Origin: Cordia subcordata
Taxonomy: Eukaryota; Streptophyta; Magnoliopsida; Boraginales; Cordiaceae
Assembly: GCA_028554755.1 (NCBI GenBank)
Contig: JAPTOF010000020.1
Span: 6,763,001-6,827,000, forward strand
Reading direction: 5' to 3'
DNA length: 64,000 bases
The notes beneath the pieces were generated by a model. It saw only the letters and a list, made by a program, of their open reading frames with translations, did no database searches and was not told the DNA's origin. Below are positions 36,654 through 49,948 of the stretch, one piece after another; position 1 is the first letter of the stretch, and the number at the start of each line of letters is the position of its first letter. Position numbers and translations under genes: made by a program.

Positions 36654-37209
36654 AAAAGGAACAAGGGAAAAAAAATACGGGAAGAGATGACAAAAGCACT
36701 TTTTACTTACAAAAACCTAATGCTGGTTTTTAAAAGTTCTTTTAATCAATTATTTGGATTTTTCTTAACAAGTTTTCATTTAGGTAGCACGTCTAACCAT
36801 CTAGACTTTTAAGTTCATTCTTGGTATGATTTGTTATAAAATAACTGCAAAATTGAACAAGAGAAATAAAGAGTCAAATAAGAAAAATAAAGAGAATATA
36901 AATAATGAGAGAATAAATCAAAGAGAGAAGATGGGAGAATATTTTATTATTTTTCTTGATAGTTTATACAACTTTATAATACAGAGACCACTATTTGTAT
37001 GAACAATACAAAAGTAGTTACAGAGGGTTAGAATTTACTTGGAGTTAAGATATAAACTTAGCCAATGTTATCTAGTAAGAGTTATGAATTATATCTAGAC
37101 TTTAGAATTTTGATAACAATAAACCAATCCTAATATGAACATATCCACAATAATTAATAATTTCATAACATAATTCTCTTTATTGTCTTATTTTTATTTC
37201 CTTCATTTA

Positions 37210-37241
<32 letters not shown>

Positions 37242-37680
37242 ATTAGGTTTTTAAGAAAATTTTACACAATATTCAACTATGTGAGAAAAAAAACAATGAT
37301 AGATTTAAGAATGACAACACAAAGTACAAGTATATACATACACATGCACTTTTAAATTTGGAAAATGATTCCAAACTTTTTGATATATTTCCTAGTTTTA
37401 TAAAAGAGAAAATATATGAAAGCGATTAACAAGTAAATGTATTTTTTTAATTTTTATTTATAATATAGAAAACTGTTCTACATTTTTAATTGGTAAACGC
37501 ATTTGGAATTATTTTGTCAATTTTTTACAAAAAATAATAACTCTAATTTTATTAAAAAAAACTAAAGTTGAAAAAAAAGGACCAACTTCTTGTGAAAATT
37601 TTGGAACAGATGTCTGGAGGTGGCTAAGTAATAAGAGTTCTCCTTTTCTTCTTGTTAGAAGACATATATAAAAGATCAAA
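36606..37680. other. AT-rich stretch with TA/TG microsatellites, no gene
   Basis: A (TA)n(TG)n tract lies at 36620-36652 and a (TA)n tract at 37208-37241. Bases 36850-37200 have a style resembling LTR U5 sequence, but no ends were found. The ORF at 37509-37835 (minus) runs through low-complexity and GC-rich repeat DNA and is not credible. Confidence 0.5.
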
Positions 37681-37745
37681 GGGTAGGGGCGGAACCAGCT
37701 GGCCTCCAGGGCCCAGGTCCCCGGTTCCCGGTCCCCGGTCCCCTC
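37681..37745. mobile_element. Fragment of a hAT-type end with GGTCCCC repeats
   Basis: TAGGGGCGGAACCAG resembles the terminus of the nested hAT (complement TAGGGGCAGAGCTA at 8471). It is followed by four 7-bp units GGTCCCC/GGTTCCC (37715-37742). There is no transposase and no second end, so it is probably a truncated element. Confidence 0.5.
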
Positions 37746-37859
37746 AAGCTTTAAGAATGTATATATTAGTTTGTATAAATTTTTTTGAAAAATCTTCTTC
37801 GTGACCTCTTTAATTTTTTTTTCTCCTTTTCTCATCTGGAAACTTTCTTATGGTGATTT

Positions 37860-38180
37860 TCAATATAAACTTTCTATTTAGATAAATATTTTATTGATCA
37901 AATTTTTTAATAAGTATAATTTTGACAAATAAATTTTAGTAATACTTCATTTATTTATTTTGTTCACTAGGTATTTAGAGTTTTTTGTTGCATGACGTTA
38001 TAAATTTAGGAAAGTTCATGAATTTTACGGAGTTTTTCACAAAAAATTTATTTATTTATAGAGTTTCTTCAAATGTAATTTTTTTAGTTAGATAAATTCA
38101 TAAACGAGAGAAGAACTTAATTTTATTGATCAAATCAATAAGTTTTACTTTACATAATCTTATAGCATTTTTTTACACTT
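37860..38180. repeat. 3'-flank module of the RING array
   Basis: Matches 17120-17420, 22500-22880 and 48770-49150 (TATTTTATTGATCAAATTTTTTA, TTATTTTGTTCACTAGGTA, ACTTAATTTTATTGATCAAA). No RING gene lies beside this copy. Nudix copy 3 follows instead. Confidence 0.65.
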
Positions 38181-38296
38181 ATTTATACTTCAAATCTATC
38201 TATTATACTACACTTACCGCTGCATCCATGTTTTTTACCGCCCATTTTTTGCCACTTATAAATTATGTCATGTTCCAATGTCACTATCTGTCGGGT

Positions 38297-40230
<1,934 letters not shown>

Positions 40231-40290
40231 GAATGTTGTGCAGATGGGTTGGGTAATTTTTAATTATCAGAATGTGATATCGAATTTATA

Positions 40291-41160
40291 TCTATACCTA
40301 TGTATATATAGATAAAAGTTAAATCTAAGAGAGCTCAAAACAGGGTGCCATATGAGCACCTTTTGATTTGCTTTTAATATTATTACATTATTAAAAATCT
40401 ATATATTATAATGCTTAATTACATTTATGCACCACTTTCCAATCTCATCATTGCAATGGAGTTACAAAATATTTAATTATATTTATGCACCACATTTATA
40501 TTTATTTTTAATGAGCTTAAAGTAATAAAGTCCAAAAGAACTCATTTAATTTAATTAATTGATGCACCATATCCTAATTACATTTATCCACCATGTCTTT
40601 GCATTGCAATTATGGTAATAAACAACACGAAAGAAATCCAATTTTTCAAGCAAAATCCATTGTTTTTTGACTATATAGAAATTCATAATCCTACTATACG
40701 TAGTTATATTTTTTATTATGACGGATTGTAGCTTGAAGAAATATGCCACATTAGCTTTCATTTGTTCGCTAACTTAGCTAAAAAAATTTATCAATATTAT
40801 AAATTTAATTAATAACAATTTTAATATTATCATTTAGATGACTTTTGATCTCCCTACTATGTTGATTATAGAGGTTAATGCATATGAGTTTTGAAAACCT
40901 TTGAGTTTCATCTTTAAGGTGACTTTTAAGCCATAAGGTTAATGTAAAGGGGTTTTAAGATCTGCGAATGCCTTATTTATGATAGACTTTATATCTTACC
41001 AATTTTTCCATCTATAAATAGTAGTATTGTAAAAACTTCAAAACATACAAAATAAATAAAGTTTTTTTTTGCATATAGTGTTTTTAAATAAATTTAACTT
41101 AATTTAACATTTTTAATCAAAAAAATAAATCCATATAAAGCATGGAAAAAAGTGCACTAG
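40291..41160 (+). mobile_element. Non-autonomous Helitron
   Basis: The 870 bp element begins TCTATACCTATG after an A (40290) and ends CTAG before a T (41161). A hairpin CCAT-N7-ATGG lies 11 bp before the CTAG end. It has no terminal inverted repeats and no target duplication. Unit A (near 14200, GCGAATTAGAGATATAGG) has no insertion at this place. These are the defining marks of Helitrons. There is no Rep/helicase ORF; the short minus-strand ORF inside it is not credible. Confidence 0.85.
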
Positions 41161-41245
41161 TTAGAGATATAGGAGAAAAAAAATCAAAAAAGACAATGAG
41201 GATGCAAGAATACACAAAGTTAACATAATTCGTCAATTATACTTA

Positions 41246-41640
41246 ACCTCTGTTTGGTTTAGTTGTGAGATTTCAACTGTTTATGAACTGTAGAGCTTTT
41301 AGCAGTAGAGCTTTAGGTAAAAATATTAAATAAAAGGAGCTGATTGTTTGGCCTTATATTTTAGAAACTAAACTTTCGGTTATTTTGAGGTTAATATTGG
41401 ATTTTAAAAAATATAAAAAAAATATTTTTGAAAAAAAAATGAAGAAAAATAATTTCTAACATGACATAAAAACAACTTTCTAAAAACCTTTCTTTTTAAA
41501 GCTCCAATAGTTTTTTTCAGCTTTTTTCAGTTTTAGTTTTATGTAAAAACTCTTTTAAAAATAAGCCAAATAGATTAATTTTAACTTTTAAATTCACAGA
41601 AAGCACTTTTGAATCTTAAAAAATTGAACCAAACAAACTC
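41246..41640. mobile_element. PIF/Harbinger-type MITE, TTA TSD (unit B)
   Basis: Copy of 14291-14683 with clearer ends: CTCTGTTTGGTTTAG on the left and TTGAACCAAACAAACTC on the right. TTA lies on both sides (41243-41245 and 41641-41643). Confidence 0.82.
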
Positions 41641-41965
41641 TTAGTCCCATATACATAATCTCCTTCTGTCACATTTTCCTATCTAACTTAACAAAGTGTG
41701 TATAATTAATAAGCAAATTGTGTGCAAATATGAGTATGAATTTGAACAAAATGGTTATAAATTTAGACAAAAGTACCAATATATTTATGAATAATAAATT
41801 ACCTAAGCCTCATGGCTTTTTCAATTAGCTATTTATCCCTTTCCATGTTCTTGCCATAATTTTTCTATCAAAGTTAGGAAAATAACAAAATGGGAGAGTA
41901 TGTCACTTCTCATAAAAAAACAAGGGTTAAAAAGTGCATTTTATAAGATAGGTATAAGTAGCTTT

Positions 41966-42202
41966 GGGCCTCTTTAGATTTCTTTTCTTTTCTTTTTTTT
42001 TTCCAAAAAATGAGTTTTGTCCACAAGAAAAAAAAGCACATATTTCTTTTTTCTAATGGATGCACGTTTGATTGACTTTTAAAATAAAATAGAAAGTTTT
42101 TTAAAAAGCTGAACATTAGAAACAAATAAACTTCTCAAAAAAGTGATTTTTTTCAAAAAAGTTTTACCAAAAAACAAATTACAAGGCAATCCAAAGTAAC
42201 CC
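41966..42202. mobile_element. MITE, GGGCCTCTTTAGATT family (unit B)
   Basis: Copy of 15009-15241 with ends GGGCCTCTTTAGATTTC and GGCAATCCAAAGTAACCC. No ORF is credible. Confidence 0.65.
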
Positions 42203-42260
42203 TTTATCCAAACTTAAATTATGGAGAAGCAACTTAAGTCATAGTGGACAAGTTAAGTAT

Positions 42261-43531
42261 TGATATAAGCATAAATCGTCCCCAAATCACATCGTGACGC
42301 GTGGCATTTGTGAAGCACGTTTGAAGCAATGCGGGACCCAAGCCCTACGGGTCCAATCGGAAGTGCTAGAGACAGACCCTTCTACTATGGGTTTGATCTT
42401 CATGCATGTTCGGGCAAAGGATGAAGACAAGGGCTTGGAGACTTGAACAACACTTGAAGACACAAAGAGGCGTACCTTTGAGCTTTGAGTCTACTAGGAG
42501 TTTTAGGAGGGTGGACCCGTGCTTCACGCGTCCACCTTGGTCTAACAAGTGCACATGGCCAAGTCATCTTACTCTAAATACTTAAAAGTACCATGTCAAG
42601 CTTATGTGGAGTCTATTTAGCATAATACTTATGGTTAATCTCAAAGTTATGGCGTAATTTTCTATAAATACCAAGCCTCATCCCAAGAGAAGTAAATGAA
42701 TCCTGCTCAAATCCTCTCTAAATATTCAAGAACATCTTCATACATTCAAGTGTATATTTATATCAATCTTCAAATATTTATATTAAGGCCTTTGAATCTT
42801 CAACTAACTTAGGCATCGAGGGTATAACAGGAAAAAGCCTTGTTGTGTGATCTTCATTTGCAGGAAGGCATAACCATAGCATCCGCGTCCATCAGTGTAC
42901 CTATAGCTCACATGTCTGCCTGCATACCCATAGCACACGCGTCTGCCGTTTACTCCGAAGGACTCTACAACTCCTCTTTCGATTAATAACATCAACCAAG
43001 AGGTGTATTCTCCACTATCCACTGGGTGCACTAGCAGTTGTATAAGCGCATCCGCCGTACCCAAAGAGGACGCGTCCACGGTCACCTCCAAGGGGCACGT
43101 ATTTGGCTTGTTCAAGAGGCACGCGTTTGCCTTACCCAAAGGGCACGCATCCACCATCACCTCCAAAGGGTACGCGTCGGCCTTACCCCTTGGGGACGCA
43201 TCCACCGTCACCTCCAAGGGGCACGCGTCCGCCGTACCCAAAGGGCACACGTCCATTGTCGCTTCCAAAAGTCATGCATTCGCCGTCTCCTCCAAGGGGC
43301 ACACATCTACCGTCATCTCCGAGGGGCACGCATCCACCCACCTCCAAGCAGCACGCGTCGATTGTAACCAAAGGGAACGCATCCATCGTCACCTCCAAGG
43401 GGCACGCATCCGCCATACCTAAGGTAAGCGCATCCATCATCTATCTCCGAAGGGCATCACAACTCCTTCATTGACCAACGAAAGTGATCAAGGTATCTAC
43501 TGAGGTGGAAGGAATTATCCGTACCGCATCA
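42261..43531 (+). mobile_element. Solo LTR (1271 bp) with internal minisatellite
   Basis: TGATATAAGC...CCGCATCA is flanked by AGTAT (42256-42260) and AGAAT (43532-43536), a 5-bp duplication with one change. Unit A has the empty site (TTAAGTATCAAGAATTTGG near 15295). A TATA box (CTATAAATACC at 42662) followed by a CTCATCCCAAG segment suggests plus-strand transcription. No PBS, PPT or internal coding region remains, so it is a solo LTR, probably of a Ty3/gypsy or large copia element. Confidence 0.8.
43048..43450 (+). repeat. Minisatellite of 24/27-bp units inside the solo LTR
   Basis: About 16 units alternate between a 24-bp form (CGCGTCCGCCGTACCCAAAG GGCA) and a 27-bp form (CGCATCCACCGTCACCTCCA AGGGGCA). 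Most lengths are multiples of three, so several frames on both strands stay open for 85-154 codons with Pro/Thr/Ser/His-rich products. These overlapping ORFs are repeat artefacts rather than evidence of a gene. GC content is far above the surroundings. Confidence 0.85.
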
Positions 43532-43536
43532 AGAAT

Positions 43537-44775
43537 CAAGAATTTGGATTTCCTATTGCGTGCTTAAGTTTCATTCCTTAGCGTATATAATTTTGAACTC
43601 CCTAAATTGGTAGTATGTAATCAACATGCAGCCAAGTTGGTCAATCCTTCCAAGATTAAAATCTGAAATGAAAGTTTTACTTGGAAATTACCAACTGGAC
43701 TAAAAGAAAAATAGCAATATTTTTCTCTTTTTTTCCTGAAAAAAGAAGAAAAGAACAAATAGTAGTATTCTTTTCGTTCGACAACAAAATAAACCGACCT
43801 TAGTGAAAAACAATGTTCTCTTTCAAGGGCCAACTTCGTGTTGCTGTCTTGACTCTTCTCGTTTAATGTTACTATTTATCAGACCTACTAACTACAGGAC
43901 AGAGTTGTTGCTTTAGATTGTGGCTTGTGGGGTTGTGACGATTCACAATCCATCTTTGCTTCGGTACAAACAATTTACATGAAATTTACATGTAAAGCAC
44001 AATTCAAGTTTAATTTCGTTTTACCATGTATTATTATGTCATTTTATTTTTTCATCTAAAAACATTTTCTTCCTCAACAAATCTTTCCTCAACTAATAAA
44101 ATTAATTTTTTTAAAAAAAATTAAATACCATTTTGGTTAATAAAAAAATATTTTCTAAATCAAATATTTTCATTGAATTACCATATAATTATTCTAGTCA
44201 AGTTTCATAATTTTACATATATGACATGTGCCATTGTTTGAAATGGCATGCATGGATCCTTTTTCAAACACACAATTCCAATAAATATTTTCTTATTATA
44301 AATTTTGTTATATGTAGACAAATTAGCTTTAAATTAATTTATAATATATATTTAAATATTATAATAACAAAATTTCATAGATATTGCAATCTATATTGTA
44401 ATATCACATTTATTATATATTATACTAACAAATTTCACAAATATTACAATCTATATTGTAATGTTACATGTCCTCACTTTATATTTAGTAGTGCGAGATG
44501 TCCTATGTCATGAACTTTTTCCCCTTAAAATTTTTTGCCCTTATTTCATGCCATATCTTAATTGACTTAAACCTTTTAATCAAGTAATTGATACTAACAA
44601 CATTATTTCTTAATTTAAATTTATTATTTTTTGCCAAGCAATAATTATTTCCTAATCTAAATTTTGAAAATCATAATCTATATTTATACATTTTACAAAC
44701 TAATATCTATTATTTTATAAATAAAATAATTAATATCGATATATATTTATGGAGTTTAATTGGAATGGAATGCTA
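43537..44775. repeat. Non-coding unit B block matching 15298-16480
   Basis: Same order of landmarks as unit A. It includes about 70 bp (44460-44530) not seen in A. It ends where a deletion joins it to the RING3 remnant. No gene was seen; the 95-codon frame at 44226 is AT-repeat derived. Confidence 0.7.
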
Positions 44776-45739
44776 ACATTTGGTGTGGCAGCACAGTAAT
44801 TAAATAGAAGCACTTGGTGGTGAAGCTCTGCAGGCATCATTCTTGGCATCTTTACATAGTTTCGGCACAGCAGACATGTTAAGTTATCATCTCATCTAAA
44901 AGTTTAAGCTTCCATCTCATTTAAAAGCTTAAGCTTGTAGAGAGAATATTGCTTTGTTAATTTATTGTGTTAACACACCCCTCACGTGCAGCATAATTTG
45001 TTTAGAGCTTGCACGTGGATAATTTAATTAAATGGATGGCGGTAATGAATCGAACCTGTGCCGTGTGGTAACATGGAAAAATTACAAAGTCTAAGACCAT
45101 TTAATAAGATCCTGGGCTACTCCTCCAATTAACCAATTGGTTTTTAGGATGGAACCCCAAGATTCTTTACATGGTATCAGAGCCCAAGTTCTGGGCCAAT
45201 TATATTTGTCCACGCGTGACCCTTCTTCGTCCACGTGTAACGTTCTAATTTATTCACGTGTGACCTCTTCAATTATCAAATTAGGTTACACGTGAGGGGG
45301 AGTGTTAGAGTATTTCCTCCCACATTGAAAAATTACAAAGTCTAAGACCATTTAATAAGATCATGAACTATTCCTCCAATAGACCAATTGGTTCTTAGGA
45401 TTGAACCCTAGGATTCTTCACACGTCTTACGCCCATGTCCAAGCCATGTCTCTGAAAAATATGATCACAAACCAGTTCTCTAACCTCGTCTGCTTCTTCA
45501 ATCTTGCTTAAACAAACCGCACATTCTTCTGAATCTTCTTCACATCCTTCTTCGCGTTCGTATCGCGTCAGGAATGATGCATCAAGATCTTCCGTCATGC
45601 TGTAAAGCTTGTAAGAGTGACCAAACGAATGGTGAAGCAGATGTTCCCAAGCCAGTTTCAACTGGGTAGCCATCAACATTATGTATTTTGATATCATGGA
45701 TAAATGACGCAACATCTGATACATACTTCTTACAAACAT
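44776..45739 (-). pseudogene. RING3: RING-H2 gene broken by deletion, frameshift and insertion
   Basis: The start (45739) and first about 98 codons match RING1 closely and keep the first RING ligands (CAVC, CDHIF). Three lesions follow. First, a 13-bp deletion after the HIF segment shifts the frame near 45450. Second, a 546-bp retroelement insertion (44877-45422) splits the finger before CPLC. Third, the last codons and the stop are removed by the deletion joining 44775 to the gene. The residual C-terminal part ([20 protein letters not shown]) is still readable at 44870-44785 but has CLLC in place of CPLC. It is not functional. Confidence 0.9.
44877..45422. mobile_element. TRIM-like composite insertion in RING3
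   Basis: The right part is a miniature LTR element. A repeat of about 100 bp (45072-45171) is followed by the PBS TGGTATCAGAGC (45172-45183), about 110 bp of spacer, a polypurine run GAGGGGGAG (45294-45302) and a second repeat starting TGTTAGAG (45303-45420). The spacer has no room for gag or pol. The left part (44877-44977) looks like an LTR in the opposite orientation (minus strand TGTGTTAAC...CTTAACA) preceded by GTGAGGGG, which suggests a second nested miniature element. Target duplications are not clean. Confidence 0.7.
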
Positions 45740-45949
45740 GTTTATGAAATTCTTGTCGCTCTATTTGAGCTTAACGAAATTCTTGCTTTTGTAGCCAAAA
45801 AAAGAAAAAAATGAATGTTTATAATGTGTTAAATTAAGCTAAAGTTGAGAAGGAGAACAAGAAAGGCTGAGAAAAAGCAGTTTGCAGTATGCAGTTTTAT
45901 GCACAATGCGCTCAGCCTCGGGTGACTTCTTGTGGTGAATGATGGGTTA

Positions 45950-46105
45950 CTGTAGTATACACTTACACCACATGCAAACGAGAAGTTAGTGGAATACTTT
46001 TTTAAATTGTTATCTTTGACCAAATAAATGAAAAAATTAGATTGTCTGTGCTTTATTCATGATATAGTTCTTAGCATGTTAACAATGACTTTTGGCACAG
46101 CTGTT
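45950..46105 (-). promoter_or_regulatory. RING3 upstream conserved block
   Basis: TTTGACC at 46015-46021 and AACAATGACTTTTGGCACA at 46080-46098 are retained although the downstream gene is broken. Confidence 0.55.
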
Positions 46106-46534
46106 GCGATTATATGGAATTTCAAGCATGCATGTGAACCAAGTGTCAACATTGTATACAATGGACTAGTTATCTATATATAAATACATACTTCGAGGAT
46201 GGTGGGAGATGCCACGATAGGTTTACATTGTTTATTTTTTAATTGATCAGGATTTAATTGTCATAACAAGATTTGTTTGTAAACTTTATAAAATTCATGA
46301 CTAAATCTTTATATTTGTCAAAAAATAAATAAATTTGTACAAATACGAAAACGTGATGGTAGAAGGTGCTCCACACCTTAATTTATGTGAGAGAGAACAA
46401 CTTCGCTTCACCTTCTGTGCATCTTGTTTTAAAAAACGTTTCATTAAAATAATCTGCATAAATTTCACATTTTATTCTAATACTTCTCCATATAAATGCA
46501 TCACAATATTTACCCTCTTTCAAGAATTAAGAGA

Positions 46535-46695
46535 TATCTCAAATAATTGAGACTATCTCTCCAAATATGAGAGCCCTGAGTTTAGGTTTGAATACTACTC
46601 ACAGTAGACTGGGTATTAAATATCCAATTAGACCTTGATTATTTACTTTACAATGACTTTGAACCCAGAGGGCTTGATTGAACTTTAATTTGTAC
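46535..46695. repeat. Possible old SINE, RING3 upstream
   Basis: Unit B copy of 19600-19760. A-like box TATCTCAAATAATTGAG and B-like box AGGTTTGAATACT. Confidence 0.35.
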
Positions 46696-46819
46696 TCTTT
46701 TGTTATACAATACTAGTTACTTTTAATTTGACAAAAAAAAAATTAATTTTCATAGAAAGAAGTTCACGCCATAAAAGAATATAATTTAAAATCAAAAATT
46801 TTGGAAAAAGAGAAAAATA

Positions 46820-47206
46820 TGATAACATTGCCAGATGATATACCCAAGTGCTTATTAGTAGGACCTAATGAGGAGTCAAGTATTTTGCCTTTTCCATACT
46901 TTTTAGTCAATTGCTGTCTAGCTGCCTGCTACTTATTTATCAGTCAGTTGCCAATTCGTGGCTGCCTTTGACAAGAAAATACAATATGAGAAAAATTGCT
47001 AGAAGACTTCTAACTTGTAGGAACATATATCATTATTGAAGAATTTTAAAAAGTACTCCTTCTTTTTTTGGTAATTCTAGAATGCTACATTATCACTTCT
47101 TATTTTTATATCATTCTAGAATGCAACATTAGTGCTTCCACGACATATATTAAACTGTTTAATTCTTAAGTCACTGTAACACATTAGCACTTGCATATAC
47201 TTTATG

Positions 47207-47210
<4 letters not shown>
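46820..47210. repeat. Conserved upstream block of RING3
   Basis: Matches 19880-20280. At 47210 it jumps directly to sequence matching 20980 onward in unit A, across an (ATT)n tract (47211-47247). Confidence 0.65.
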
Positions 47211-47247
<37 letters not shown>

Positions 47248-47248
<1 letters not shown>

Positions 47249-49170
47249 TAATTTCTCAAAAAAAGTAATTTTCTCAGAAGTTATACAAAAGAACAAATTG
47301 TAAGCTCTTCCAAACAGGCCCTTTACCTAAACCTAAACTATGGAGAAGTGAAAATCCCACCATATATATGTTCCCTTGGGATGTCGTAGTGTCGTAAAAT
47401 TTGGATTGGGAGGTATGAAAAATATCAATTTAGATTTCTGGACAAAATGAAAAAAAGCATATTTTACATACATACACTTTGGGAGGTCAAATAATGGTTT
47501 CAATTGAAAGACGTATACGTAATTTAGTAATCAAGGGCAACCTATAACATGATATTGAATAACAAAGTTTAAAATGGCTTGAAGATCAGTCACAATATTG
47601 AAATTGTGTTTTAATAGACAAGACAATGGTCAAGAATTTGGATTTTCTATAGCTTGCTTAAGTTTCAATATTGTGACTGAATCACTAATCTTCAAGCCGT
47701 TTCATACTTTGGTGACGTAAAATGCCTGGAAATATATATTTGTCTAAATAACATATATAATTGTAATTAAACTCCCTAAATTGGAAGTATGTAATTGGCA
47801 TGTAGCCAAGTTGGTCAATCCTTCCAAGATTAAAATCTGAGATGAAAGTTTTACTTGGAAATTACCAATTGGCCAAAAAGAAAAAAAAAGACTATCCTAC
47901 TCTTTTTCCCTTAAAAAAATAAAAAGAAAAGAAAAGAAGTAGTAGTATTATATTCGTTGGACAACGATATAAGCCGACCTTAGTGAAGAAAACAATATAA
48001 TGTTCTTTTCAAGAAGCGATTTGTGTTACTGGCTTGACTCTTCTCATTTAATGTTATTATCATACAATGGCAAGATTCATGATTTAACAGAGTAGTCCTT
48101 GACCCCCCCCCCCCAACACACACACAAAAAAAAGCAAAAAAAGAAAAAGAATTGATTATTGCTTTCGACTGTGGGGTTTTGATTTTTGAAGTTTCAATGT
48201 CATCTTAATTTGGGGAACAATTGACATTAATTATAACGCAATTGAAGGATGTTATTGTAGGATTAGGATCTTATCCTATTATTAGTTCTCTCATATTAAT
48301 ATAAGAAGAAAATTCTAACTATTTATGTATGGATCATATTATTTCAGCTATTTACAAATTTTAAATTTAAAAAAAAAAAAGGGTAGTGGGAGGGAGAAAA
48401 AGCATGTTAAAAATTATTTTATTTTTAAATTTTAAATTTCATGAATTGTTGAGGTGATATATAACTCACACTTGCATGGTCAAGATTTTTTTCAAATCAA
48501 TATAAGAGAGCATTTGATATGATAGAATCTTAATCCGTTAATAAAGGGTCGACTAAAGATGCTCATAAATCAATCAATTATTAATTAAGTGAAGAAAGTA
48601 TATAATGATCCCTTTTCCCTTGTACAAGACATCTATAAAAGATCAATTGTCAGGAAAGTATATACTAATTAATATAACTTTTTCTTAAAAAATATTTGAT
48701 CACCCATCTTTATTTTTTCTTCTCATTTTCTTTTATCCTATATTTTTCTTGCAGCGATTCTTTAGTATATATTTTTCATAGATAATATTTTATTGATAAA
48801 ATTTTTTGTAATAAATAAGTAATTTTAGTGAATAAATTTTAATAATACTCAATTTATTTATTATGTTTGCTAGGTGCTTCATTAATTTATTTATTATGTT
48901 CGTAAGTAATTAACTAATTTATTTATTCATTATGTTTGCAAGGTACTTAATTAGAAATTTTTTCTATAAGATAAAATTTAAAATGTTGATAAATTTATGG
49001 AGCTCTTTCATTGAAAATTTATTTATTTAGAGATTTCTTCATATGTAATTAACTATTTATTTTTCCAGTTAAATAATTTAATAAAACTGGACAGAGAAAA
49101 GAAAACTTAATTTCATTAATTAAATAAATAACTTTTGCTCTACATAAAATAGAAGACCTTAGATTGGAGA
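47248..49170. repeat. Non-coding unit B block matching 21013-22900
   Basis: Same order as unit A, including the TTCGTTGGACAACGATAT module (47955), a C-run at 48102-48112, and the 3'-flank module at 48770-49150. No gene was seen. Confidence 0.75.
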
Positions 49171-49335
49171 TCAATAATGAAAGAATCAAGGTGAAATATT
49201 ATACTTATAGGGAAAAACTGGTGGGAAATACAATGTCATTTACTCGAACTTTTCGTAATCGTATCTGATTGCACTGATCTATTGCATTTATGTCCTTCTA
49301 CACTAATAAGCCGTCTATGCTGAAGACATTTTTGT

Positions 49336-49374
49336 TTATCTTAACCACCACATACTATACTCATCGTAATTTGG
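49336..49374 (-). pseudogene. Terminal relic of another RING-H2 gene (unit B)
   Basis: Minus-strand reading gives YDEYSMWWLR then TAA, the B-unit counterpart of 23072-23110. Confidence 0.8.
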
Positions 49375-49948
49375 TCCATTCAAAAGTGTTTTTTTTAGAC
49401 ACTCAAAAGTTAAAATTGACATGTTTAGCCTATATTAAAAAAAAAAAATTTCATATAAGCTGAAACTAAAAAAATTGAAAAATCAAAAGCTTCAAATTAG
49501 AGTTTTTCAGAAATTTTTTTTAAAAAAAAACTATTTTTACATTAATCATATCAAAAATTGTTTTCTTTTTTCCCCTCCTTTTTTCAAAGTGAATAAGAGA
49601 ACTTCAAATTAAAACGGCGGGACGTGAGTTTGCGTCGCCTGCTAAGTTAAAAGTTTTTATGAAATCCCTCATGAAGAAATACATTAATGATTTTTTTTTG
49701 GTTTTCCTTTTGGCCCTCCTTTTTTCTTGTCAGAAGGCATAAAAGATCAGTCACCATCTTCTTGAACTGGAGACATATATATAATAACGAGCCTATGCAT
49801 GAAACTTAGATTCTCCAATTAATAAATGAAAGAAACCAAGGTGAAATATTATTCTTTTAGGAAAAAAAAAATGGTGTAAATACAATGGCATTTGAATGAT
49901 CGGTTGCATATCCACCTGCACTAAGTCTGAGTTGAATACATTATTCTT

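Noticed and set aside
42804..43474. Overlapping ORFs of 85-154 codons on both strands in the GC-rich stretch
   Set aside because: They are produced by the 24/27-bp minisatellite inside a solo LTR. No start context, domain or splice support was seen.
45040..45065. tRNA-like B box (complement ACAGGTTCGATTCATTACC)
   Set aside because: No A box or cloverleaf fits around it. It lies inside the TRIM-like insertion.
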